Positions 55,826 through 63,999 of a DNA stretch of 64,000 bases are shown one piece after another. The notes beneath the pieces were generated by a model. It saw only the letters and a list, made by a program, of their open reading frames with translations. It searched no databases and had not been told where the DNA came from. Origin of the DNA: Durusdinium trenchii. Lineage: Eukaryota; Sar; Dinophyceae; Suessiales; Symbiodiniaceae. The stretch covers positions 125,146 through 189,145 of the forward strand of contig CAXAMN010005358.1 in assembly GCA_963970005.1 (NCBI GenBank), read 5' to 3'. Each line of letters begins with the position of its first letter. Positions within the stretch are counted from its first letter, which is position 1. The position numbers and the translations under genes are program-made.

Positions 55826-57536
55826 GGCTGTGAACTACTCATCAGAGGAGATGCCAGCCGAACCGGAACCGGTATCCTTCTACGTAGCAGGTGCGCCGCC
55901 AAACGAATTCCACGACACAGCGGAGGAAGTTCGTAGGTCTTTTCTCTGTGAAGAACGTCTGTTTTCGGTGTGTTACGGAAATAGGTCGGAGAAGACGGTG
56001 ACGCGTAGCCTGCTTAAGGCAGAGGATGGAAAATGGACTCCTGTGGTAGATCAGGAACTCCAGAATTTCCTTGACTCTGTAGAGCACAAGGCAGGTTGGC
56101 ACCAATATGCAAATGGCCATGCTCAAGTCGCTTATCGCGCTAAAGCTCTTCGCACTCCCGAACCTACGTATTCGCGTTCGCGCTTTTGTTTTCGGACTTC
56201 AATAGTTAAGCGTAAGGGTGTTTGGTGGCTTCTCGAGACAAACAAGGATATACGAAACGAGAAGAATACAGTGACGTTAGAGGAAGAAGCTGAAACGCTT
56301 GTCAGTCTTTTTCTTCCTGCAGAACATACGTATACTGTGACACAAACGCCTCAGCTTACACCTGAAGTTGTGGAAGAGTTGCTTGAGCATTTTATGGACC
56401 CTGTGCATGGCAGTAATTCTAAGAATCGGTCACCCATTGGTATGTGTTGTTTACATGTTGATGATCTTTTTGTGACAGGTAATGATATCTTTTTGAAACA
56501 GTTCAAGGATATTGTGAAGTCACAGTTTAAGATTGGACATGAGGACACTAATGACCTGATGTTTACTGGACAACGTGTTGCTTGGAAGATGCAAGAGAAG
56601 ACCAAGAAGAAGGAGTACATCTCAGTAGAGCAATCCCTTTGTGTTCAAGAATTGACTGAGATTATCATTCCAAAAGGTTTGACGGATGAGGACAAGTGTG
56701 ACAAAGACATGCACACAGCCTTCAGATCCCTTCTTGGCAGCATAAACTGGTTACAATCCAGAACACAATTCCAAGCATGCTACCAATTCTCGAGGTCAGC
56801 ATCAGCATCAGCAGGACCTACAATAGGTGATTGCAAGGCCCTGAACAAGCTGTGCAAACAAATCGTGACTGACCCTATGGAGTTACGTTTTTGGCCACTT
56901 GAAGGTAGTCCACGTTTAATTGCTATGCCAGATGCCGCATTCAGGAACAACAGTGACAAATCCTCTCAACGTGCTATGGTTATTTTTATGGGTGAGCAAA
57001 GGAAGGCAAAACAGAAGAACACTAGAGGCTCACTTATTTTCTTTGAATCTTCTAAGATCAAGAGAACAACCCTGTCCACAACTGTTGCAGAGTTGTATGC
57101 ATTTATGAAGTGTTATGGCACTTGCCAAATGCTTAGAGGCTTGATCAAGGACATTACAGGTGACTCTACTGACATTCACATGCGCACTGATGCTAACAAT
57201 CTTGTGACTACAGCTAGTACTACTCATGTTCCTGAGCAACAGGAGACTATTCATATGATCCAAATGCTTAGGAAGGAAGCATGCTCTGGTGCAATTGCTG
57301 ACTTGTCACATATACGCACTCAGTGGTGTCTTGCTGACTGTCTTACTAAGAAGTCTGCTAGTCCTCAAGCCTTGATAGATGCAGTACGCAGTGGTTGTTT
57401 AAAGGAAGTTGATGCACATCCACCTTTTAGATCTCTTATTGAACACAAGGCATATATGCGTGGATGGCTTCCTACAGTATGCACACATGTTGACTTTTCA
57501 CATGATGTGTTTTATCTTGGAGATTCTTTGCACTGA
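55785..57536 (+). CDS. RT (C-terminal part) and RNase H, in the +1 frame
   Basis: This continues the RT begun in the preceding frame: a +1 step at the GGG of 55782-55784 restores the copia ADxCxY pattern. There is no ATG near the start, so it is expressed either by a +1 frameshift or not at all. About 225 codons later comes the RT catalytic motif CLHVDDLFVTG (Asp codons at 56460 and 56463), a form of the copia YVDD box. In ordinary copia RT that distance is only some 20-30 residues, so this family has a large insertion in the palm. RNase H follows with MPDAAF (Asp at 56931), VAELYAF (Glu at 57090) and RTDANNL (Asp at 57189), then a conserved copia-type tail (ADCLTKKSASPQAL). It ends at a TGA at 57534-57536. 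Confidence 0.85.
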   Translation, partial: CTYVCYSGCLRVPKAVNYSSEEMPAEPEPVSFYVAGAPPNEFHDTAEEVRRSFLCEERLFSVCYGNRSEKTVTRSLLKAEDGKWTPVVDQELQNFLDSVEHKAGWHQYANGHAQVAYRAKALRTPEPTYSRSRFCFRTSIVKRKGVWWLLETNKDIRNEKNTVTLEEEAETLVSLFLPAEHTYTVTQTPQLTPEVVEELLEHFMDPVHGSNSKNRSPIGMCCLHVDDLFVTGNDIFLKQFKDIVKSQFKIGHEDTNDLMFTGQRVAWKMQEKTKKKEYISVEQSLCVQELTEIIIPKGLTDEDKCDKDMHTAFRSLLGSINWLQSRTQFQACYQFSRSASASAGPTIGDCKALNKLCKQIVTDPMELRFWPLEGSPRLIAMPDAAFRNNSDKSSQRAMVIFMGEQRKAKQKNTRGSLIFFESSKIKRTTLSTTVAELYAFMKCYGTCQMLRGLIKDITGDSTDIHMRTDANNLVTTASTTHVPEQQETIHMIQMLRKEACSGAIADLSHIRTQWCLADCLTKKSASPQALIDAVRSGCLKEVDAHPPFRSLIEHKAYMRGWLPTVCTHVDFSHDVFYLGDSLH

Positions 57537-57738
57537 GAGTGAGAGGAGAGAATTCAATGCATGTGTTTTTGTTTGAGAGAAATTTGAATTTCTTTCATGA
57601 ATTTGTGCCTGCGGCTCAAATTAGCTTGGCAAGATCAGCACTTTTCTTTCGAAGACTATTGCCTTGCATCGTTGACTACCTGTCATTTCTAAGACTTAGG
57701 ACACTGGCCTCTGACCGGTGGACTTTGTATCAACAGAG
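57537..57738 (+). promoter_or_regulatory. Spacer between pol and the first accessory gene, possible trans-splice acceptor region
   Basis: About 200 bp separates the pol stop from the next ATG. It contains pyrimidine stretches followed by AG (for example CTTTTCTTTCGAAG near 57650 and CATTTCTAAG near 57690). In dinoflagellates most mRNAs receive a trans-spliced leader, so such a site could give the accessory genes a separate mRNA. This is inference; no leader sequence is encoded here. Confidence 0.3.
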
Positions 57739-60423
57739 ATGGCCGGTCAGGGAGCGTCCAATCCGGTCAACATCTTTGAGTATGCTCGAAACTGGTCACA
57801 AAAGGTTCCCTGGGGACAACCTCAGAACTGGGCAAACCGTTTGAGACGCCCACGTGCGCCAGTTGAGTTCCATAAGAACTCAGAGCAGGATGAATTGATC
57901 CTAACTGACATTCTTGCGATGTGTTTGGCACCTGAGAACCATGCTAAGTTTAATTTTCGAGTACGGTGGTTCGCAGAGATTGCCAGATACGCTCTTGGCT
58001 ATGTCACAGAGGGAACTGCTCGTATGCCATCACCTTTCCGTATTTATCCTCATGCCTTCTTTGCTATATTGCATAGCGATGAGAAGCAAAGATTTCATTT
58101 GGTGATTCGCCTCGACAAGAATGTTTGGCACAACACAGGCAATCAATATGATATGCCCTTCTCCATGCGTTTGGGAGTGAATCAGGGGCATACAGGACTC
58201 ATGCATAACATCAGTCCAGAGAAGTTGAATCATAGATTGACTTCTATAGAGGCAAGATGTTTGGGACATGTTTTTCATGTTACCAGAAGGGAGAACTGGG
58301 CCAGCATTGAGAGGTATGGTTTGATGAGAGACCCTCAAAGTTGGAACAGAAGGAACAGAGGTGAAGGAAGAGATTATGTTCATTTTATGTACAGCAATCC
58401 ACAAACTTCGCTTTACATTCCTTTAGGCCCAGGTACAGTGGTTCCAAGGGATTATGGACAGCCTTTGTATGTGAAGCTTAACGCGATTCTTTGGCTTCGG
58501 GCTGGACGTCCTCTGTACTTCAGCAACAATGGAGTGGTGCTCACACATTGTGATGTAGAGCCCACATACTTGGACATTAGTGTGGATGAACCGCAACCAC
58601 AAGATGCTCCAGATCCAGCTAAGGAGTTGAGAAATCCTAAGTCCGCAGAGGAGATGATGGAGCTCATCAACAGTGAGAAGGTGCAACAAGAGAGAGTGCG
58701 AGCCTTGTTCACCAGACTATCTATTGACAAGCCATATGCCAGAGAACTTCTCAGGAGGATTCATGCCGATGAGCCTGAGACAAAACAAGCTAAGAGGCAT
58801 ATGCTTCTTTGGTTGGATGATCTGCATTTAGGTGCTATCGCCAGTTTTGTCAGCTATGAGAATCATCCTGAACGTGAGTACAATCGTTCACGATTGAGGT
58901 CACGTCAGGTGATGTCAGAAGGCCATTATCCACAAGGATGGTCTTTGATTACACCTAAAGAGATTGATGATCGTGATCCTTGGAGTATCTTAGGCTATAG
59001 TGCTCCAAAGTTGATTGTCAATGGAGATGGTGTTACCTCAAGGTCCTTGTTTATGGTTCATCCATTAGTTTTGAGCAAGGATCAGGCAAAACTGGTGAAG
59101 GCTGATGAGGAAGTGATTCGTTTTGACCACCTTTGGAAGGACATCACTTCGAAGAGCTCAACAGCCAGGACTTCTGGAGAACCTCAACAAGATGAAGAAG
59201 ATGACTCTGCTCATGTTGCTGAGCGTGAGATGACATGGTTCATTCAGAATGTCAGCAACCTGGTTCTCAACCCATGGATGGTATATGACATTGGCATGGT
59301 ATCACTCCATGATCGTGTAGGAACACGTGTACTCCAGAGCACTGGAGAAGACGTGATTCTAGTGAGGGATTGGGACAGGTTGACAAGGCACCAGAGAGAA
59401 TATTTTTGTAGAAGGTACAAGTTGCTACGTCCAAGTGTTTATGGAACAGAGGAAGACCCCAAGACGTATGCACCGAGTTTTGAACCCGGAATTTCTCAGT
59501 GGATGGAGTTGGCACAAACTGGATACCAACAGTTTTTCTTCATCCGTGCTTGGGAGAATGGACGCCGTTGGGCTGAAATTCTGACAGACCATGGTATTCA
59601 ATCTATCGAACTTTCAAGTTTCCTGGATATGTGCAGAGATCCCAAATTGCTGGGTTGGAACTTTGGTATTCCAGAACCTCAGTGGGATAATTTTGGCAAC
59701 ACAGTGGAGGAAGCATTCAACAATCCTTTATTTGCCAAATTGCACTATCGCTTCAAGCAGGAGGAAGAGATTGGTCGTGTCATGCACCTTGTGTCGGAAC
59801 TTGTTTGTGATTTTTTCATCAAGGTGCTTCCCAAGTGGGTTCTTGACCACTCGATCTTGTGGGAAGAGTTTATGATTTTGGATCCAGACACAAATCTCCC
59901 AGCCTACAAGACTTCAGAGGCCGCCTTACAAGCAGAAGTGAATCCAGAGAAGTATCATACACATTTTGCTATGAACTTCAAGAAATTCCGTTTTTCTGCA
60001 AGAATTGTGTGGTATTTGATTGACCGTGACAGGAATCATTTAGAGAGTTTTCTTCACAACTCCAACAGTAGATTTGTGCAACATGCATGCTATCAACTTC
60101 GTGAGTATGTTCAGGCGCGTGTTGCAGTTTCTGATCCCTTGTATGAGATGATCAAGAAGGAAGAGTTTGAACGCCAATACAATTCCAAGTTTTTGGAGGC
60201 GATTTCTTGCTCTCGTGTTGTAGTTGAGCCTGTAAGTTCAGGGACGTATGAGCCATCATCGAAGCTGAACTTAAAGGTACTACAAGACATCCTGAAGGGT
60301 ATCTTCAAGATCCAGAAGGATGAGGAGCTTGCCAAAGAACGTGAGGAAGAAGAAGAACAGGCAGCTCAAAACATCTCATACCTGTTGGCAGATGATATGG
60401 CGCTCCATTGTCGACAAGTATAG
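57739..60423 (+). CDS. Tpt1/KptA-like RNA 2'-phosphotransferase domain protein encoded by the retroelement
   Basis: The ATG at 57739 (MAGQGASNPV) gives 894 residues. The N-terminal third follows Tpt1/KptA, the NAD-dependent enzyme that removes the splice-junction 2'-phosphate from RNA: KQRFHL (116-121) for the KQRF strand; MRLGVNQGHTG (Arg144, Gln149, His151) for the IRAxQGHS motif; FHVTRRENWASIERYGL (His180) for HGTxxxxxxxIxxxGL; GRDYVHF (Arg211, His215) for RxHVHF; and LYFSNNGVVLTH (from 259) for FYxSxNGVxLT. The Arg-His pair expected in the N-terminal winged-helix part is not obvious, so activity is uncertain. Residues 280-894 match nothing I know; they have an acidic patch near 485 and a Glu-rich coiled end (EREEEEEQ). 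It lies 200 bp after pol in the same direction and overlaps the next gene in another frame. Confidence 0.75.
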   Translation: MAGQGASNPVNIFEYARNWSQKVPWGQPQNWANRLRRPRAPVEFHKNSEQDELILTDILAMCLAPENHAKFNFRVRWFAEIARYALGYVTEGTARMPSPFRIYPHAFFAILHSDEKQRFHLVIRLDKNVWHNTGNQYDMPFSMRLGVNQGHTGLMHNISPEKLNHRLTSIEARCLGHVFHVTRRENWASIERYGLMRDPQSWNRRNRGEGRDYVHFMYSNPQTSLYIPLGPGTVVPRDYGQPLYVKLNAILWLRAGRPLYFSNNGVVLTHCDVEPTYLDISVDEPQPQDAPDPAKELRNPKSAEEMMELINSEKVQQERVRALFTRLSIDKPYARELLRRIHADEPETKQAKRHMLLWLDDLHLGAIASFVSYENHPEREYNRSRLRSRQVMSEGHYPQGWSLITPKEIDDRDPWSILGYSAPKLIVNGDGVTSRSLFMVHPLVLSKDQAKLVKADEEVIRFDHLWKDITSKSSTARTSGEPQQDEEDDSAHVAEREMTWFIQNVSNLVLNPWMVYDIGMVSLHDRVGTRVLQSTGEDVILVRDWDRLTRHQREYFCRRYKLLRPSVYGTEEDPKTYAPSFEPGISQWMELAQTGYQQFFFIRAWENGRRWAEILTDHGIQSIELSSFLDMCRDPKLLGWNFGIPEPQWDNFGNTVEEAFNNPLFAKLHYRFKQEEEIGRVMHLVSELVCDFFIKVLPKWVLDHSILWEEFMILDPDTNLPAYKTSEAALQAEVNPEKYHTHFAMNFKKFRFSARIVWYLIDRDRNHLESFLHNSNSRFVQHACYQLREYVQARVAVSDPLYEMIKKEEFERQYNSKFLEAISCSRVVVEPVSSGTYEPSSKLNLKVLQDILKGIFKIQKDEELAKEREEEEEQAAQNISYLLADDMALHCRQV

Positions 60424-62923
60424 AGAAGGTGATCAGGTGCTACAGGGAGAAGCTGTGAAGATTACTCACCTGTTCAGGGATCAAAAGGACAATGAGAAGG
60501 CGACAGAAGCTTTCAGTTCAGAGAGGACAGATTTTTATGAGACCTCAGGACCTCTTCCAAGAACCATGGGAGAAAATCTTGTAGAGGACTTGCTCACCAA
60601 GGATGTTGCAGAACAAGCTTTTGATGCAGGTGAAGAAGTTCCTCCTTATACAAGAGTCTCCACTATCGCTGGTGGAATCTATACTGGAAGTAGGACACTT
60701 CTAGAAGATGAGGATATGGAAGAGGAAGTTCCTGAAGAAGATCCTGCAGTTGAACCTGAAAAGGAAGAAGAAATATTTGATGAGAATGCAGGTGTTTTTC
60801 CTTCAGAGGAACCAAAGATGGAAGTGGACCAGGAGGAAGCCAAGGAGGAGTCAACACCACACTTTCTGTCAAGAGAGATAGGTGAGGACTCGGCTGCATC
60901 GCACTTACCATCAGGCGAGATGGATGCTAACCTTGATGATACTCCACGTCTGCCGAAATCTAAGAAAAGCCGCCTGAATAAAATACCTGATCCTCATTTT
61001 CATGAAGAAGTTCAGGATGATGCAACCATGGAAGAGAAGAAAGAGGCGGTGGAGAAAATAAAAGAGGTCAGAGAGGATGATGGAGAGAAGAAATTGGAGG
61101 CTGAAATCCAGGAATCTTTTCCATCTGAAGTAGTTGTTGAAAAGGATACGACAAAAGTTGACAATACCTATGAGTTGCATACTTCACCTTTGAAGTTGCT
61201 TGGAGAGCTTACAGGAGATCCAGGTATTGGCCTTTATCAACAATGCTTCAGGGAAACTCACGCAAGATTGCTGAATCATGTTTGTTTCAGAAAAGGTGAG
61301 ATTTCCCATCCTCATTATCAGTCGAGGATCAACGAGAATGATTTTGTTCGATCCATCCGTAATATCTGTCCAGTACCTCCACCTGATTGTTATGAACACG
61401 AACCAGAGCATGATTTGAAGAGATTCTTTATCAATGATGATCGCATCATTCATTTGGATGGCAAGTATCAGGTCGATCCAAAGGCCCTTGAAAGGGCAGA
61501 ACATGCTCGAGAAGAATTGGAGGATACGAAGAAGGAACTTAAGAAGGAACTGGAATCATATGGTCCCAAGGGACCCAGTTGGGACTTTGTCACCTTCTAT
61601 GAAGAGCTGTGCAGAAGGTTCCTCAAGGGAAGAATAGAAGAACCATATGGAACTAACTTATTGGCCAGCTCAGAGTCCTTGACATTTTTATCCTGGAACT
61701 ATGGCAACATGGTTCGTGGTCAGAAGTACACCACACCAAGGTTTCTCCAAGGACTTGATAGTGCAATGAGGCCACGCAAACAGAGCGCCATGTCACTTCA
61801 GAATGAGCAATTTGAGAACAACCTTTTCTTCAACATGCTCTTCTTTTTACGTGCACATGTCGTGATTCTCCAGGAAGCTCATCTTCTTGTTCCTGCCAAG
61901 GAATTTATTGAGCAAAAGAATTGGACAGTTTGTTTCAATGATTGGGAGAATCTTGCAGTGATGGCTAGATTGGCACCAGGTGGATATGTCAAGATCATTG
62001 CTGTACATGATCAAGAACTTGGTCACTGTGAACAGCGTGATGTAACTTGGGCTATCTACGAGATTTGTTTTGAAGAAACAAGGCTTCGTCAAGATTTCAA
62101 GGATGCAGACTTTGAATTTGATGACTATGGTCCTGAGGACCAGCGTGTTCCACTTACTCGAGCGAACATGCATACCATCAGAGTCTGTAATTATCATGTT
62201 GACACACACCGTGCTGTGGATGCCCACCTACTGACAGGAGAACAGACAGCATTGATGCTTTATGAATGTTTTGTATATGAGGTGGACATCATTTCTGGTG
62301 ATGCAAATAGTTTGGCCTACAGAATGTCTGGGTACAAAAGGCAGCCAATGGCTAACTATTATTATAGCACCATGCAGCATTGGATCCGCAGGTTTTCAGA
62401 AGCTCGTGTAAAAGCAGATCCTGGTATCAAAGCACCTATTCCCAGAACATTTTACAGTTCAACTTCACAGGTCCTCAAGAAGTGTGAAGTTTACTTTGAT
62501 AAACTCTGGGAAGAATATTCTACTGTTGAAAAAGAAGAATACCAAGGATCACAGCTTGGCGATACATGTTTGTCTACCATTGTTGAATGGGGTCATTCAA
62601 TGAGTGAAGAGGAATATGAAAATTCCACAGTGAGCACGAAGGAGTTCATCTGTAATTTTTCAGAGAACTTTGCTATGATTGACACGGAGGTTATGTGCTC
62701 AAGGCCCACTGACGAGGACAGTCATGGTCCAATGTTTATTTCACTCAGACCAGCTTCCTTTTCATCTGGAGACAGAAGACAGTATCGCATGGGAGCAACT
62801 CTTCATGAGGCGAAACTGCGGAGGAAGGAGAAACAGAAAGAGAATAAAAGGAAAGGAAGGCCGCCAACTTCTGATCAAGCAGCTTCATCGTCTGCAGCGG
62901 CACAATTCCTGAGCGAAGGCTGA
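60392..62923 (+). CDS. Retroelement protein with C-terminal EEP (endonuclease/exonuclease/phosphatase) domain
   Basis: From the ATG at 60392 the protein has 843 residues; an ATG at 60320 in the same frame would add 24. The first 270 residues are acidic and Pro/Glu-rich. The C-terminal half carries the metal-dependent EEP nuclease motifs in order: LTFLSWNYGN (Asn codon 61697), VVILQEAHLL (Glu codon 61874), CNYHVDTH (His codon 62195), IISGDANSLAYR (Asp 62300, Asn 62306) and EDSHGPMFISL (Asp 62717, His 62723). EEP proteins include AP endonucleases, the nuclease of many non-LTR elements, CCR4-type deadenylases, 2'-phosphodiesterases and TDP2; I cannot tell which activity applies. The tail is basic (RRKEKQKENKRKGRPP) and could bind nucleic acid or direct nuclear entry. 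Its start overlaps the previous gene's end by 32 bp in the +1 frame, so the two may be one product joined by frameshifting. Confidence 0.75.
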   Translation: MIWRSIVDKYREGDQVLQGEAVKITHLFRDQKDNEKATEAFSSERTDFYETSGPLPRTMGENLVEDLLTKDVAEQAFDAGEEVPPYTRVSTIAGGIYTGSRTLLEDEDMEEEVPEEDPAVEPEKEEEIFDENAGVFPSEEPKMEVDQEEAKEESTPHFLSREIGEDSAASHLPSGEMDANLDDTPRLPKSKKSRLNKIPDPHFHEEVQDDATMEEKKEAVEKIKEVREDDGEKKLEAEIQESFPSEVVVEKDTTKVDNTYELHTSPLKLLGELTGDPGIGLYQQCFRETHARLLNHVCFRKGEISHPHYQSRINENDFVRSIRNICPVPPPDCYEHEPEHDLKRFFINDDRIIHLDGKYQVDPKALERAEHAREELEDTKKELKKELESYGPKGPSWDFVTFYEELCRRFLKGRIEEPYGTNLLASSESLTFLSWNYGNMVRGQKYTTPRFLQGLDSAMRPRKQSAMSLQNEQFENNLFFNMLFFLRAHVVILQEAHLLVPAKEFIEQKNWTVCFNDWENLAVMARLAPGGYVKIIAVHDQELGHCEQRDVTWAIYEICFEETRLRQDFKDADFEFDDYGPEDQRVPLTRANMHTIRVCNYHVDTHRAVDAHLLTGEQTALMLYECFVYEVDIISGDANSLAYRMSGYKRQPMANYYYSTMQHWIRRFSEARVKADPGIKAPIPRTFYSSTSQVLKKCEVYFDKLWEEYSTVEKEEYQGSQLGDTCLSTIVEWGHSMSEEEYENSTVSTKEFICNFSENFAMIDTEVMCSRPTDEDSHGPMFISLRPASFSSGDRRQYRMGATLHEAKLRRKEKQKENKRKGRPPTSDQAASSSAAAQFLSEG

Positions 62924-63825
62924 AATTTAAATGATGGCTAGGAAGTGAAGATACTTCTGGTTACAGTTGATACTTTGCTTCCAGGCTTGACTTTAAGTTG
63001 CCAGGCTGAAGTTTTAATAAATTCTGGTTTGCAATGAGGAGAAACTTTTTATCAAAGAAGATACTCCTGCATTCCAGGTTTATACGCTTTAGCATGTAGA
63101 TAGGTATGGACAGTTTTGCATAACTGATGATATCTATTACAGCCGCTTTTTCTGAGATGACCTCTAATGGACAACCAGTCATGGTTGATGATTAAGTCAT
63201 TTCATGATTTGCAATTGTAGTGCAAGATTTTTGTTGTACATACATTTGCCGGTATCTCCTTCTTGTGTTTTGATGTGAATGTGAAAGAGAGTCCTTTTTG
63301 ATGCAGTTTTATTTTGTCTGTGGATGAAAGCGGTCGAGACCACGTCACGAGAAGATTATTCCTCGGACCGTACGCTCCTTGCATTTTGCAAGGCATTTTA
63401 ATTAATTGCATTTGTGCGGTCTTGAGTTTTTGTTTCCTTGTTACGCGAGTGTCGTTTGATTCTTTTATAGGTCTCTGTAGAGAAAAAGCCGCTTTCCCTT
63501 TTTTAGTTTGATTTAGCTCAGGCCATAAAGAGCTAGTGAGCGCCGGTACATGGTATCTCCGCCTGTGAAAAATACAGTCTCCAGCCGAGGTACATTATCG
63601 TTTTGATTTTGTACTTGAGGTGAGTCAGCTATTGCTCCCTCACTGTATTTAGTAGCTTTGAGATTACCTTCTCTGTAGTGTGAAACACACTGGATTAGGT
63701 AAGTACATGGCACCGTAGTTTTCTTTTAAGTTGCTAGAGCTAGCTGGACTGTTTTAGCCTTGCAGTAGAAAAAGAGTGTGCGACATACGCAATCAGCTAG
63801 GAGTGGACATGAATCTTGTGCCTGC
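62924..63825 (+). other. 3' untranslated region of the retroelement
   Basis: About 900 bp without a supported gene. It is T-rich with short purine stretches (for example AGTAGAAAAAGAGTGTG near 63765). The bases directly before the 3' LTR (TCTTGTGCCTGC) are not purine-rich, so the usual polypurine tract that primes plus-strand DNA is not visible where expected; the tract near 63765 is about 45 bp away. Confidence 0.6.
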
Positions 63826-63986
63826 TGAAAAGTAGAGCCTACCTGTACAGGGTTCCACTCCAACAGCCGATATAGTGTGTCCATACTTGACTGCTTCAAG
63901 GCTCAAAGAGCAAGAGGATAAGACTCTGCGCATAAAAGACACTAGCGGTCTGCACCTCTACCGTGTACGCCCTAGTCACTCTTTCA
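63826..63986 (+). repeat. 3' LTR (161 bp)
   Basis: Same sequence as the 5' LTR, TG...CA ended, followed directly by thirteen C bases. Confidence 0.95.
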
Positions 63987-63999
63987 CCCCCCCCCCCCC
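63987..63999 (+). repeat. C13 tract bordering the retroelement, 3' side
   Basis: Thirteen C bases directly after the 3' LTR, equal in length to the tract before the 5' LTR; the window ends one base later. Confidence 0.9.

Larger units (their letters stand above)
48723..63986 (+). mobile_element. Complete Ty1/copia-type LTR retrotransposon (15,264 bp) with two accessory genes after pol
   Basis: The element has 161-bp direct LTRs ending TG...CA, a primer-binding site, and a long coding region in copia order: gag, aspartic protease, integrase, reverse transcriptase, RNase H. Integrase before RT is what sets copia apart from gypsy. After pol come two more large genes in the same direction, one Tpt1/KptA-like and one with an EEP nuclease domain; typical copia elements are 5-6 kb, so these and the long gag-pol make it unusually large. 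I read the two LTRs as identical over all 161 positions, which points to a recent insertion. One frame change within RT and another between the accessory genes leave it unclear whether this copy is active. I see no purine-rich tract directly before the 3' LTR. Confidence 0.93.

Noticed and set aside
57539-57844. 101-codon frame right after pol
   Set aside because: It lies in the spacer and overlaps the start of the Tpt1-like gene in another frame; no motif.
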